From: Paracoccus sigandri
GTDB lineage: Bacteria; Pseudomonadota; Alphaproteobacteria; Rhodobacterales; Rhodobacteraceae
Direction of reading: 5' to 3'
Assembly: GCF_003709565.1 (NCBI RefSeq)
Contig: NZ_QNRC01000005.1
Location: 62,001 to 126,000 of the forward strand
Length of the DNA: 64,000 bases
In this document: positions 35,070 through 44,245 of the stretch, one piece after another
How the letters are laid out: the number at the start of each line of letters is the position of its first letter
How positions within the stretch are numbered: position 1 is the first letter of the stretch
The notes under the pieces: model-generated
What the model was told of the DNA's origin: nothing
The model's database searches: none
What the model saw: the letters and a program-made list of their open reading frames with translations, nothing else
Translations under genes and position numbers: made by a program

Positions 35070-37562
35070 TCAGGTCCCGCGCGGCTTGGCCCGCATGGTC
35101 GGATCGGCGACGGTCGGGTCCTCGGGCCAGGGATGGCGGGGATAGCGCCCGCGCATGTCCTTGCGCACATCGCCATAGGACGTGGCCCAGAAGCCCGGCA
35201 GGTCGGTCGTCACCTGCACCGGCCGCCCGCCCGGCGACAGAAGGCTGATCCGCAAGGGCCGCCCGCCCACCACCGGATGGCGGGTCACGCCGAACAGCTC
35301 CTGCAGGCGCAGCTCGATCGAGGGCGTCTCGTGGTCGTAATCGATCGGCACCCTGCGCCCCAGCGGCGTGACGAAATGGGCAGGCACCTCGCGATCCAGC
35401 AATTGCTGGCCCTCCCAGCCGATCCGCGCCCGCAGCGGCTCGGCCAGGTCCAGCGCCCGCAGATCGGCCAGGCTGCGCGCCTTGCCCAGCCAGGGCAGCA
35501 GCCAGCCGCCATCACCCAGAAGGCTGGCGTCATCGACCGGCCCCAGCGCATCCACCAGCGCGATCCGCGCCCGCAGCCGCGCGGCGGCCTTGCTCCAGCT
35601 CAGCCCGTCCTGCCGCAGCCCCTCCAGCGCCGCCCGCGCCACCGCCTCCTCCGGCACCTCGGCCCAGATCCGGTCCGACAGCACCAGCGCCCCCAGCCGC
35701 TCCTGCCGCCGCGCCAGGACCCGGCCCTCGCGCCGCGACCATTCGCAGATCGCCAGTTCCTCGATCCGCCCGCCATGGATCGCCCGCAGATCGGCCTCCT
35801 CCAGCGCCGCCGCCATGCGGATCCGCGCCTCGCGCCCCTCCCCGTCCAGGTCCAGCGCCACGATCAGCCGCCGCCCGGCCAGCGGATCGCCCGCCGCCAG
35901 CACCGCCCCCCTGCCCCCCGACAGCACGAAGCGCGGCTCCTCGCCCCGCCGCCGCAGCCCGATCCGGTCCGGCCAGGCCAGAGCCGCCACGCGCCCGGCC
36001 GCCCCTTCATCTTGGCGCAAATATCCCGGGGGGGTCCGGGGGGGCAGAGCCCCCCCGCCATCGCGGGACGCAACCAGCCGGCGCAACCGGGCCGCCTCGT
36101 CCCGGATCCGCTGGATGCCGGCGCGGTTGACCTCATGGGGATGGCGCGCCGCGAACCCCTTCGGATCGCGGATCGCGGCCAGGCGCAGGGCGATATCCGC
36201 CGGCGCGCCGCGCAGCGGATCGCGATCCGACATCAGCGCCGCCACATCCGCCGCCAGCCCGGCCAGTTCCGGCCCGGCGCGCAGCAGCATGTGCCCCAGG
36301 CGCGGATGCAGCGGCAGCCGGGCCAGCGCCCGGCCGTGATCGGTGATCCGGCCAAGCTCGTCCAGCGCCTCCAGGTCCGCCAGCAGCGCGCGGGCCCTTT
36401 CCAGCCCGGCCTCGGGCGGCGGGGTCAGGAAGGCCAGGTCCGACGGCCCGGCCCCCCAGGCGGCCAGCTCCAGCGCCAGCCCGGCCAGGTCGGCGACCGC
36501 GATCTCGGGCGGGGCGAAGGCGGGCAGCGCGCCCTCCTCGGCCCGCGCCCACATGCGATAGCAGATCCCCGGCGCCACCCGCCCGGCCCGGCCCCGGCGC
36601 TGGTCGGCCTCGGCGCGGCTGACCCGCTCGGTCACCAGCCGCGACATGCCGCTGCCCGGATCGAAGCGCGCGCGGCGCGCCCGGCCGGCATCGACCACCA
36701 CCCGCACCTCGGGAATGGTCAACGAGGTCTCGGCGATCGCCGTCGCCAGCACGATCCGCCGCCGCCCGCCGGGCGCCGACAGCGCCGCCCGCTGCGCGGC
36801 CTGATCCAGCGCGCCGTAAAGCGGCAGCAGCTCGCAGCCGGTATCCGCCAGCAGCGCCATGACGCGGCGGATCTCGCCCTCGCCGGGCAGGAAGGCCAGG
36901 ACCGTGCCACCCATGTCGCGCGTCGCGGCCTCGGCCTCGGCGATCAGCCGCGCGGCCTCGGCCACCAGCCGCGCGCCGACCGGCAGGGGCCGGTCCAGCC
37001 AGCGGGTCTCGACCGGAAAGGCCCGCCCCTCCGAGCGGATCACCGGCGCGCCGTCCAGCAGCTCCGCCACCGGCCCGGCCTCCAGCGTGGCCGACATGAC
37101 CAGCACCGCCAGGTCCTCGCGCAGCGCGCCCCGCGCCTCCCAGACCAGCGCAAGGCCCAGGTCGGCGTTCAGGCTGCGCTCGTGGAACTCGTCGAAGATC
37201 ACGCAGCCGATCCCCTCCAGCGCGGGATCGGACTGGATCATCCGGGTCAGGATGCCCTCGGTCACCACCTCGATGCGGCTGCCCGGCACCGACTCGCCGC
37301 GGATGCGATAGCCGACGGCGCGGCCCACCGGCTCGCCCAGGCTCGCCGCCATGCGTTCGGCCGCCGCGCGGGCCGCCAGGCGGCGCGGCTCCAGCATGAG
37401 GATGCGGCCCGCGACCTGCTCCATCAGCGCCAGCGGCACCCGCGTCGTCTTGCCCGCCCCCGGCGGCGCGACCAGCACCGCCCGGCCCTGAGCGGCCAGA
37501 GCGGCGCGCAGTGCGGGAAGGGCGTCGTCGATGGGCAGCGGCTCGGTCGTCTTCTGGGTCAT
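35070..37562 (-). CDS. hrpB: ATP-dependent helicase HrpB, with an in-frame repeat element
   Basis: An 830-residue DEAH-box helicase. Motif I is APPGAGKTTRVP, motif II is FDEFHERS, then MSATLEAG, ATAIAETSLTIP and QRRGRAGRVAPG, followed by the HA2 and C-terminal HrpB domains ending in HPWPEDPTVADPT. HrpB is nonessential in E. coli and its role is unsettled. Within the region after the HA2 domain about 18 residues (GGGALPPRTPPGYLRQDEG) come from a GC-rich repeat-like element at 36002-36056, which is read without breaking the frame. Start at 37562. Confidence 0.95.
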   Translation of the reverse strand: MTQKTTEPLPIDDALPALRAALAAQGRAVLVAPPGAGKTTRVPLALMEQVAGRILMLEPRRLAARAAAERMAASLGEPVGRAVGYRIRGESVPGSRIEVVTEGILTRMIQSDPALEGIGCVIFDEFHERSLNADLGLALVWEARGALREDLAVLVMSATLEAGPVAELLDGAPVIRSEGRAFPVETRWLDRPLPVGARLVAEAARLIAEAEAATRDMGGTVLAFLPGEGEIRRVMALLADTGCELLPLYGALDQAAQRAALSAPGGRRRIVLATAIAETSLTIPEVRVVVDAGRARRARFDPGSGMSRLVTERVSRAEADQRRGRAGRVAPGICYRMWARAEEGALPAFAPPEIAVADLAGLALELAAWGAGPSDLAFLTPPPEAGLERARALLADLEALDELGRITDHGRALARLPLHPRLGHMLLRAGPELAGLAADVAALMSDRDPLRGAPADIALRLAAIRDPKGFAARHPHEVNRAGIQRIRDEAARLRRLVASRDGGGALPPRTPPGYLRQDEGAAGRVAALAWPDRIGLRRRGEEPRFVLSGGRGAVLAAGDPLAGRRLIVALDLDGEGREARIRMAAALEEADLRAIHGGRIEELAICEWSRREGRVLARRQERLGALVLSDRIWAEVPEEAVARAALEGLRQDGLSWSKAAARLRARIALVDALGPVDDASLLGDGGWLLPWLGKARSLADLRALDLAEPLRARIGWEGQQLLDREVPAHFVTPLGRRVPIDYDHETPSIELRLQELFGVTRHPVVGGRPLRISLLSPGGRPVQVTTDLPGFWATSYGDVRKDMRGRYPRHPWPEDPTVADPTMRAKPRGT
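36002..36056 (-). repeat. Repeat element inside hrpB: GC-rich hairpin plus dispersed motif
   Basis: One half is a perfect hairpin, GGGGGGGC (36038-36045), loop AGA, GCCCCCCC (36049-36056). The other half, CTTCATCTTGGCGCAAATATCCC (about 36005-36027), resembles the motif seen after pdxJ, tsaC and the gene ending at 47558. The element runs antisense to the motif direction of hrpB and is translated in frame. Confidence 0.6.
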
Positions 37563-37667
37563 GGGGCCGGGATAGCCCGTTTGTGCCACAGGGCGCAACG
37601 CGGCGAGGACTGGACATGGCCGCCTTCCACCGCAATCCTGCGATCCATTCAGGGAAGGATTGTTTTC

Positions 37668-38828
37668 GTGGAATATTTGCTGTTGCTTGCCCCCGTCCTC
37701 GTCGCTTTCGCCGCCGGCGCCTTCGACAATGACGACCCTGCCGAACCGGAGCCAGAGCTGGAACCCGCCGGCGATGTGACGACCCTGACCGAGGGGAACG
37801 ACGATCTGACGATCAGCGACCCGGATTTCCACGGCCTCATCCTGGGGCTGGGCGGCGACGACCGGATCTCGGTCGCGACCGACGACCATCCCGATCACCG
37901 CGTCTTCCCGCCGTCCGAACCGGACGAGGGCTTCCATGTCTCGATCCCCGAGGCGCCGGACGATCCGGTCTATCGCTACGATCCCGACCGGCCCGAAGCC
38001 CCGCCCTCGGACCGGCTGACCATCGTCGATGGCGGGGCGGGCGACGACCACATCACCGTGTCGGGCACCGACATCTGGGTCGAGGGCGGCGAGGGCCGCG
38101 ACCATATCGACGCCTCGGGGCTGATCAGCGGCGGCATCCATGCCGGTGCGGGCGATACGGTGATCCTCGGCGACGCCGCCCGCAACGTCGAGGTCTATGG
38201 CCGCGACTTCACCCTCCATGGCGGCGCGGCGGATGTCAGCGCGACCGGGCTGGGCGCGGTCAGCTTCTTCGGGGGCGAGGGCGACGATTACCTTGCGACC
38301 ACCGGCGACGGGGCGCTGCTGGACGGCGGGGCGGGCCACGATACGCTCGACGGGGCCTACAACACCAATCGCCTGCTGCCGACGCATGTCTTCGGGTTCG
38401 GCGACATGATCGGCGCGGGCAGCGACAGGCTGATCGGCGGCGACGGCAATGACGTGATCCGCTTCGACCATGCCGATACGGTGACGGGGGGCGAGGGCGC
38501 GGACCTGCTGCGCGGCTTCCTGCAACCCGGCGAGACGGCGCTGGTCACCGATTTCGACCCGGCCGAGGATCGGGCCGAGATCCAGGTCCAGGCGCTTTCG
38601 CCGGACCGGACGGCCGGCGGGATCACGCTGGAACGGGACGGCGCCGATTCCCTGCTGCTGCTGGACGGATCCCCGATCCTGCGCCTTGCGGATACGGCCG
38701 GGCTGCAAATCGCCGTGAACCTGCGCGCGGATCCGTTCGAGGGCAACAGCTTCGTCGATCTGAACGGCGATCCGGTCGATCCGGCCACCGCCTCGGTCGT
38801 GATCGGCCAGCATGTCGTCGCGCTCTGA
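37668..38828 (+). CDS. RTX-like calcium-binding protein with hydrophobic N-terminus
   Basis: A 386-residue acidic protein. It starts with GTG at 37668 with AAGGA eight bases before, then a hydrophobic segment EYLLLLAPVLVAFAAGAF, an acidic linker, and repeats of the haemolysin type: LGGDDRI, DGGAGDDHI, EGGEGRDHI, GGEGDDYL, DGGAGHDTL, GGDGNDVI and GGEGADLL. Such nonapeptides bind calcium in a beta-roll. The C-terminus DFDPAEDRAEIQV resembles the end of Rhodobacterales secreted RTX-like proteins. No type I secretion genes are near. Function is unknown. Confidence 0.8.
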   Translation: MEYLLLLAPVLVAFAAGAFDNDDPAEPEPELEPAGDVTTLTEGNDDLTISDPDFHGLILGLGGDDRISVATDDHPDHRVFPPSEPDEGFHVSIPEAPDDPVYRYDPDRPEAPPSDRLTIVDGGAGDDHITVSGTDIWVEGGEGRDHIDASGLISGGIHAGAGDTVILGDAARNVEVYGRDFTLHGGAADVSATGLGAVSFFGGEGDDYLATTGDGALLDGGAGHDTLDGAYNTNRLLPTHVFGFGDMIGAGSDRLIGGDGNDVIRFDHADTVTGGEGADLLRGFLQPGETALVTDFDPAEDRAEIQVQALSPDRTAGGITLERDGADSLLLLDGSPILRLADTAGLQIAVNLRADPFEGNSFVDLNGDPVDPATASVVIGQHVVAL

Positions 38829-38926
38829 CATCCGGGGCGGGCCGGCTGCCCTACACATCGGCGCCGCGCGAACTTATCTTGCCCTGGCCGCGTTCCTTTC
38901 CGCGGACGAACAGCGACGGAGACGGG

Positions 38927-40297
38927 ATGGGTATCGGCAGCGATCTGATGCAGGGGCTGGGCCTTGCGGATCCGGTGGTCCGGCTGGGCGTGACCGGGCT
39001 GTCGCGGGCGGGCAAGACGGTGTTCATCACCTCGCTTGTGGCCAATCTGATGGACCGGGGCCGGATGCACGCCCTGCGCGCCGCCGCCGATGGCAGCCTG
39101 AAGGCCGCCTGGCTGCAGCCGCAGCCCGACGACACCGTGCCGCGCTTCGATTTCGAGCGTCACCTGGCGGCGCTGACCGGGCCCAGCCCGCATTGGCCCG
39201 ACGGCACCCGCCATGTCAGCCAGCTGCGCCTGTCGATGCGGACCGAGCCGCGCGGACTGTTTTCCGGCCTGCGCGGCCCGCAGGTGCTGCATCTGGACAT
39301 CGTCGACTATCCTGGCGAATGGCTTCTGGACCTGCGGCTGATGGACCGCGATTTCGGCGAATGGTCGGCCGAGGTGCTGGCCCGGATCGAGGGCCGCCCG
39401 CTGGCCGGCGACTATCTGCAGGCCGTCGCGCGGCTGGACCCCGGCGACCGGCTGCATGAACCCGCCGCGCAGGCGCTGGCCGAGGCCTATACCGCCCATC
39501 TGCAGGCCGCGCGCGAGGCCGGCTGGTCCGACTGCACCCCCGGCCGTTTCCTGATCCCCGGCGAACTGGCCGGCTCGCCGGCGCTGACCTTCGCGCCCCT
39601 GCCCGAAAACCTGCAGGACGGCCGGCTCTACAAGGAGTTCCGCCGCCGCTTCGATGCCTACAAGTCGCGCGTGGTGAAGCCCTTCTTCCGCGACCATTTC
39701 GCCCGGATCGACCGGCAGGTGGTGCTGGTCGACGTGCTGGGCGCGATCCACCAGGGCCCCCGCGCGGTCGAGGACATGCGCCACGCCATGGCCGACATCC
39801 TGACCGCCTTCCGCCCCGGCCGCGCCGGCTGGCTGGCGCAGCTTCTGGGCACGCGGCGGGTAGAGCGCATCCTGTTCGCCGCCACCAAGGCCGACCACCT
39901 GCACCATGTCCAGCACAACCGGCTGACCGCGATCGCCTCGGCCATGCTGCGCGAGGCGCGCGACCGCGCCGATTTTTCCGGCGCCCGGACCGAGGCCATG
40001 TCGATCGCCGCCCTGCGCGCCACGACCGAGGACATGATCCGCCAGAACGGCGAGGAACTGCCCGCCGTGCGCGGCCGGCTGCTGGACGGGCGGCAGGCCG
40101 CGCTCTATCCGGGCGAGCTGCCCGCCGATCCGGCCGCGCTGCTGCACCCGGCGCGCGACGGCGCGGAAAGCTGGCTGGACGGCGACTATGCGGTGATGAA
40201 CTTCGCCCCCGCCCCGATGACCGCCCGCCCCGGCGACGGCCCGCCGCATATCCGGCTGGACCGCGCCGCCGAATTCCTGATCGGAGACCGGCTGTGA
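38927..40297 (+). CDS. ycjX: YcjX-family P-loop NTPase (DUF463)
   Basis: A 456-residue protein with an N-terminal Walker A GLSRAGKTVF (about residues 24-33), a Walker B-like HLDIVDYPGEWLLD, and conserved DRQVVLVDVLGAIHQG and FAATKADHLH with the G4-like TKAD. This matches the YcjX family of stress-linked GTPase-like proteins. The stop overlaps the next gene by four bases (GTGA), as is typical of ycjX-ycjF pairs. Biological role is not settled for the family. Confidence 0.92.
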   Translation: MGIGSDLMQGLGLADPVVRLGVTGLSRAGKTVFITSLVANLMDRGRMHALRAAADGSLKAAWLQPQPDDTVPRFDFERHLAALTGPSPHWPDGTRHVSQLRLSMRTEPRGLFSGLRGPQVLHLDIVDYPGEWLLDLRLMDRDFGEWSAEVLARIEGRPLAGDYLQAVARLDPGDRLHEPAAQALAEAYTAHLQAAREAGWSDCTPGRFLIPGELAGSPALTFAPLPENLQDGRLYKEFRRRFDAYKSRVVKPFFRDHFARIDRQVVLVDVLGAIHQGPRAVEDMRHAMADILTAFRPGRAGWLAQLLGTRRVERILFAATKADHLHHVQHNRLTAIASAMLREARDRADFSGARTEAMSIAALRATTEDMIRQNGEELPAVRGRLLDGRQAALYPGELPADPAALLHPARDGAESWLDGDYAVMNFAPAPMTARPGDGPPHIRLDRAAEFLIGDRL

Positions 40298-41385
40298 CTG
40301 ACGACACCCCCAGAAAGCGCGGCCCCGGAAAACGCAGCCCCGTGCTGATCGAGCTGGAGGACGGCGCCGCCCCCGCCCGCGGCTCGGCCCCCCGGACCGA
40401 GGAGCGCGCATCCGGGACCCAGGCGCCGAACCCCGCCGACGCGCCGCCGGTGGACGAGATCGCCGCGCCGCTGCCACGCCCCCGCACGATGGAGATGGTG
40501 ACGCGGCTGGTCGGGCGCCCGCCCTCGGCCCTGACCCGCTTCTTCATCAATTCCGGCGTGGCGCTGTTCACTTTCCTGCTGGGTGTGGCGGCGCTGGATT
40601 TCATCAACGGGCTGCTGGATCGCTGGCCGGTCCTGGGCTGGGCGGCGGTCACGCTGTTCGCGCTGTTCACCCTGGCCGCGCTGGGGATGGCGCTGCGCGA
40701 ATATCGCGCCTGGGCGCGGTTCGCGAAGATCGACGCGATCCAGCGGCAGGCCGGGCAGGCGCTGGCCGGCGACGACATGGCCTCGGCGCGCGAGGTGGCC
40801 GAGCGGCTGGTCGCGCTCTATGCCCGCCGCCCCGAGACCGAATGGGGCCGCCAGCGGCTGGCCGAGCGCCGGGCCGAGGCCTTCGACGCCCGCACCCTCA
40901 TGACCATGGCCGAGACCGAGCTGCTGGCGCCGCTGGACCAGCAGGCCCGGCGCGAGATCGAGGCGGCCGCCCGCACCGTCGCCGCCGCCACCGCGCTGAT
41001 CCCACTGGCGCTGGCGGATGTGGCGGCGGCGCTGGCCGCCAATCTGCGCATGATCCGCCGCATGGCCGAGATCTATGGCGGCCGCGCCGGCGCGGTCGGC
41101 GGCTGGCGGCTGGCGCGCACGGTGATGACGCATCTGGTCGCCACCGGCGCGGTGGCGGCGGGCGACGACATGATCGAGACCGTGGCCGGCGGCGGCTTGC
41201 TGTCGAAACTGTCGCGCCGCTTCGGCGAGGGCGTGGTCAACGGCGCCCTGACCGCCCGCGTCGGCATCGCCGCGATGGAGGTCTGCCGCCCCCTGCCCTT
41301 CATGGCCCAGCCCCGCCCGAAGGTCGGCAACCTGGTCACGCGCGGGCTGCGGGGGCTGTTCGGAGAGGCCGACAGGTCCTCATAA
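40294..41385 (+). CDS. ycjF: YcjF-family membrane protein (TIGR01620)
   Basis: A 363-residue protein starting with GTG at 40294. After a polar N-terminal region of about 85 residues, two membrane helices (about 87-107 and 112-134) are followed by a helical cytoplasmic-type region containing EWGRQRL, DARTLMTMAETELLAPLD and the Ala-rich RMAEIYGGRAGAVGGWRL. YcjF proteins are always found next to YcjX; here the two overlap and probably act together. Confidence 0.9.
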   Translation: MTDDTPRKRGPGKRSPVLIELEDGAAPARGSAPRTEERASGTQAPNPADAPPVDEIAAPLPRPRTMEMVTRLVGRPPSALTRFFINSGVALFTFLLGVAALDFINGLLDRWPVLGWAAVTLFALFTLAALGMALREYRAWARFAKIDAIQRQAGQALAGDDMASAREVAERLVALYARRPETEWGRQRLAERRAEAFDARTLMTMAETELLAPLDQQARREIEAAARTVAAATALIPLALADVAAALAANLRMIRRMAEIYGGRAGAVGGWRLARTVMTHLVATGAVAAGDDMIETVAGGGLLSKLSRRFGEGVVNGALTARVGIAAMEVCRPLPFMAQPRPKVGNLVTRGLRGLFGEADRSS

Positions 41386-41454
41386 TCCCCGGCCAACCGC
41401 GGACGGGGCGGCCGGATGCGGGGACCGACGCCGTGCCCCCGCAGCCGAGGGCCG

Positions 41455-42159
41455 TCATGACCCGAACCGCTCGATCACCTCCGCAAGCTCGACATGGCCC
41501 GCGCAGGCGCCGTTGCCCGGCCGGGTCTCGCCCGCCTCCAGCGCAGTCGCGTAGATGACGGCGGGATCGGCCTCGATGCGGCTGCGCAACGCGGCAAGTT
41601 TCGGCCAGCGGCCCCGGTCGGCGACCCCGTGGAAATCCAGCCAGCGAGCGACGCCGACCAGGATGCCATCGGCAAGGCCGGGATGGTCGGCGACCAGAAA
41701 GCGGGTGTCGCCGATCATCTCCTCAAGCCGGTCATGGCGCTCGATCACGCCTGCGCTGCCCCAGTCGCGCAGGACAGACTGCGTCGCGGGATCGGGCTCC
41801 TCCATCTCCATTGCCGCCCAAAGCGGACTGAAGCTGGCGGTGAAGCCCGTGTTGATGAAGGCCATCAGCTGGTGCATCCGGTCGGCTTGCGGCGACAGCG
41901 GATCGAAGCTGATCCGCCGTTCGCTGTCGCGGGCCTCCAGCCAGGCGGCGATGGCCATGGTCTCGGTCAGCACCCTGCCCTGATCGGTGATGAAGGCGGG
42001 GGTCTCGACGCGGGGGTTGATCCGCCTGTAGGATGGTTCGCGCATCTCGCCCAGCATGTCGACGCGGCACAGCCGGTAGGGCTTGCCCAGCCATTCCAGC
42101 GCGGCGACAAGCCCCATCGAGCTTCCCGAGGGGAAGCCGTAAAGAAGGATCGGTTCCAT
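41455..42159 (-). CDS. Glutathione S-transferase family protein
   Basis: A 234-residue GST. The N-terminal thioredoxin-like domain has the GFPSGSSMGLVAALEWLGKPYRL start and the cis-Pro segment RVETPAFITDQG with ETMAIAAWLEARD. The all-helical C-terminal domain includes HQLMAFINTGFTAS and DTRFLVADHPGLADGILVGVA. It is divergent from an HxlR regulator with a short operator-like region between. Detoxification of an electrophile sensed by that regulator is the likely context, though the substrate is unknown. Confidence 0.88.
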   Translation of the reverse strand: MEPILLYGFPSGSSMGLVAALEWLGKPYRLCRVDMLGEMREPSYRRINPRVETPAFITDQGRVLTETMAIAAWLEARDSERRISFDPLSPQADRMHQLMAFINTGFTASFSPLWAAMEMEEPDPATQSVLRDWGSAGVIERHDRLEEMIGDTRFLVADHPGLADGILVGVARWLDFHGVADRGRWPKLAALRSRIEADPAVIYATALEAGETRPGNGACAGHVELAEVIERFGS

Positions 42160-42232
42160 GTTTTCGGTCTCCGTGATTTCCTGACGATCACGCTGCGCAG
42201 CGAGGACGGACCCTAGCCATCCCGCGCCGCAA

Positions 42233-42255
42233 GTAAATTACGCACCTTTTTGTAA
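42233..42255. promoter_or_regulatory. Operator-like inverted repeat between GST and HxlR genes
   Basis: The motif GTAAATTAC (42233-42241) is itself palindromic, and its TTAC (42238-42241) pairs with GTAA (42252-42255) with ten bases between. It lies in the 109-base divergent gap, 14 bases before the HxlR start. Similar TTAC/GTAA sites are used by some HxlR-family regulators. Confidence 0.45.
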
Positions 42256-42268
42256 CCACGAGCTGCCG

Positions 42269-42622
42269 ATGAAGAATCTCGTCTCACGCTGTCCCATCGA
42301 AGAGGTGATGCAGGTCCTCAGCGGCCGATGGCCGACCTTGCTGATCTATTACCTGCAGGAGGGCACCAAGCGGTTCAGCGAGCTGCGCCGGGACAATCCG
42401 ACGATCTCGCACAAGATGCTGACGCTGGAGCTGCGCAAGCTGGAAGACGCCGGCATCGTGCGGCGCACCGAATTCGCGGGCTATCCTCTGCGCGTCGAAT
42501 ACGACCTGACGCCGGCGGGGGAACGGCTGGTGCCGCTGATCGATGCGCTGGGGAGCTGGTGGGAGGAAACCGACGGCAGCGGGCAGCAGGCGGCGGACGA
42601 GGCCGACATCACCGAGGCCTAG
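42269..42622 (+). CDS. HxlR/YodB family transcriptional regulator
   Basis: A 117-residue winged-helix regulator. The start CPIEEVMQVLSGRWPTLLIYYLQEGTKRFSEL and the middle ISHKMLTLELRKLEDAGIVRR are the family signatures. A Cys at residue 7 is at the place used by redox-sensing YodB/HypR members, so it may respond to oxidative or electrophile stress. The divergent GST gene is the likely target. Confidence 0.9.
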   Translation: MKNLVSRCPIEEVMQVLSGRWPTLLIYYLQEGTKRFSELRRDNPTISHKMLTLELRKLEDAGIVRRTEFAGYPLRVEYDLTPAGERLVPLIDALGSWWEETDGSGQQAADEADITEA

Positions 42623-42661
42623 CCGGCCGCTGCTGCTGCACGCCCGTGACCGGAAGCGGCC

Positions 42662-44125
42662 TCACTCGCCCGCAGGCGCCTCCTCGGGCATCTCGGGGGC
42701 TTCGGCCTCGTCGTCGGTTTCCGGGGCGGGGCCGGCCTCGATCAGGCGGTTGTCCTGCCATTCGCCGGAGGCGACCTGCCCCGTCGCATAGCGCATCACG
42801 CCCTGGCCCTGGCGCTTGCCGGCCTCGAAATGGCCCTCGTAGACATCGCCGTTGGGATAGGTCGCGGTGCCCTCGCCGTCGATCTCTCCGGCCTTCCAGC
42901 CGCCTTCGTAGATGAAGCCGTTGGGCGAGGTCAGCTTGCCGCGCCCCTCGCGCAGCCCGTTCGCGAAGCTGCCGGTATAGACGGTGCCGTCGGGATAGGT
43001 CGCCTGGCCCTCGCCATGGCGCTGGCCGTCGGCCCAGGCGCCGGAATAGACATAGCCGTCGGGATAGGACATCCGCCCCTGCCCGTCATTGCGGGCATTG
43101 CGGAAGCTGCCCTCATAGACCATGCCATTGGCATAGGTGGCCTTGCCCTCGCCCTCGATCACGCCGGCCGCCCATTGCCCGTCATAGGTCGAGCCGTCGG
43201 GATAGGTGATCTTGCCGCGGCCATCGGGGCGGTCGGCCTTCATCTGCCCGACATAGACCGAGCCGTCGGGATAGGTGATCTGGCCCTGGCCCTCCATCCG
43301 GCCCTCGACCCACTGGCCGACATAGACATAGCCGTCGGTGCCGGTGAAGGTGCCCTGCCCGTGGCGGCGGTCGCCGGCGAACTGGCCTTCGTAGACATCG
43401 CCATTGGCATAGGTGGCGATGCCCTGCCCCTCGCGCTTGCCGGCGCGCATCTCGCCCTCGTAGCGGTCGCCCGAGGCCTGCACCAGCACGCCCGTGCCCG
43501 ACATCTGCCCGGCGGCCCAGATGCCGTCATAGACCATCCCGTCCGGCATGGTCAGCTTGCCCTTGCCGGCGCGCTGGCCGGCCAGCATCCCGCCTTCATA
43601 GGTGGCGCCGTCGGGATAGGTGATCCGGCCCTGGCCCTCCTTCACCCCGGCATTCCACTCGCCCTCGTAGCGATAGCCGTTGGGCTGGGTCAGCACGCCG
43701 CGGCCCTGGTGCAGCCCGCGCGCGAACTGGCCGACATAGACCGAGCCGTTGGCGTAATGCGCCTCGCCCTCGCCGGTGATCTCGCCGCCGATCCAGTCGC
43801 CCTCGTAGGTGCCGCCATCGGCATAGGTGATCTTGCCCTTGCCCTCGGGCTTGCCCTTGACGAAATGGCCCTCGTAGACCGAGCCGTTGGGGAAGGTCGC
43901 GCGGCCCTGGCCCAGGATCTCGCCCTCGACCCAGTCGCCCTCGTAGCGATAGCCGTTGGGCAGCGTATAGGTGCCCTGCCCGTGCTGGCGGCCGTTGCGG
44001 AACGTGCCTTCATAGACGCCGCCGTCGTCGTATTCCTTGGTGATGACCTGCGCATCCACCGCACCCGCCATCGCCACCAGCGCCAGCGCGCCCATCAGTG
44101 TCGCTGCCCGTGTTGCCGCCTTCAT
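42662..44125 (-). CDS. Exported MORN-repeat protein with 18 repeats
   Basis: A 487-residue protein made of a signal peptide (cleavage near VDAQ), 18 consecutive MORN-type repeats of 23 residues (residues about 38-451) and an acidic tail rich in Glu, Ala and Pro. Each repeat follows the pattern YEG-x-W/F-x-x-G with G-x-G-x-x-x-Y-x-x-G. MORN repeats form an extended beta structure; roles in bacteria are mostly unknown. All repeats stay in exact register and contain no interruption. The start at 44125 precedes a good signal peptide. The gene diverges from nadE. Confidence 0.9.
   Translation of the reverse strand: MKAATRAATLMGALALVAMAGAVDAQVITKEYDDGGVYEGTFRNGRQHGQGTYTLPNGYRYEGDWVEGEILGQGRATFPNGSVYEGHFVKGKPEGKGKITYADGGTYEGDWIGGEITGEGEAHYANGSVYVGQFARGLHQGRGVLTQPNGYRYEGEWNAGVKEGQGRITYPDGATYEGGMLAGQRAGKGKLTMPDGMVYDGIWAAGQMSGTGVLVQASGDRYEGEMRAGKREGQGIATYANGDVYEGQFAGDRRHGQGTFTGTDGYVYVGQWVEGRMEGQGQITYPDGSVYVGQMKADRPDGRGKITYPDGSTYDGQWAAGVIEGEGKATYANGMVYEGSFRNARNDGQGRMSYPDGYVYSGAWADGQRHGEGQATYPDGTVYTGSFANGLREGRGKLTSPNGFIYEGGWKAGEIDGEGTATYPNGDVYEGHFEAGKRQGQGVMRYATGQVASGEWQDNRLIEAGPAPETDDEAEAPEMPEEAPAGE
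42773..44014 (-). repeat. Eighteen tandem 69-base units coding the MORN repeats
   Basis: Every unit encodes one 23-residue MORN repeat. Units such as those ending GSV, GDV or GYR are similar at the DNA level as well, which makes unequal crossover and repeat-number change possible. Confidence 0.8.
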
Positions 44126-44245
44126 GCCCGTGCCCTTCGCGTTTTGCCCATGGTCTAGCGCATGGGCCGCCCCCGCGCAAAGGTCGTCTTTCACTTGCCC
44201 GGACTATCCCCTATTTCTGGGGCCGAACGAACAGGGACCTCGATC

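Noticed and set aside
35133..37667. Upstream extension of the RTX-like gene frame, opposite hrpB
   Set aside because: HrpB is intact on the minus strand, and a good ribosome binding site and hydrophobic start support GTG at 37668.
42773..44014. Regular 69-base spacing that might suggest a CRISPR array
   Set aside because: The units are contiguous coding repeats of a MORN protein with no spacers.
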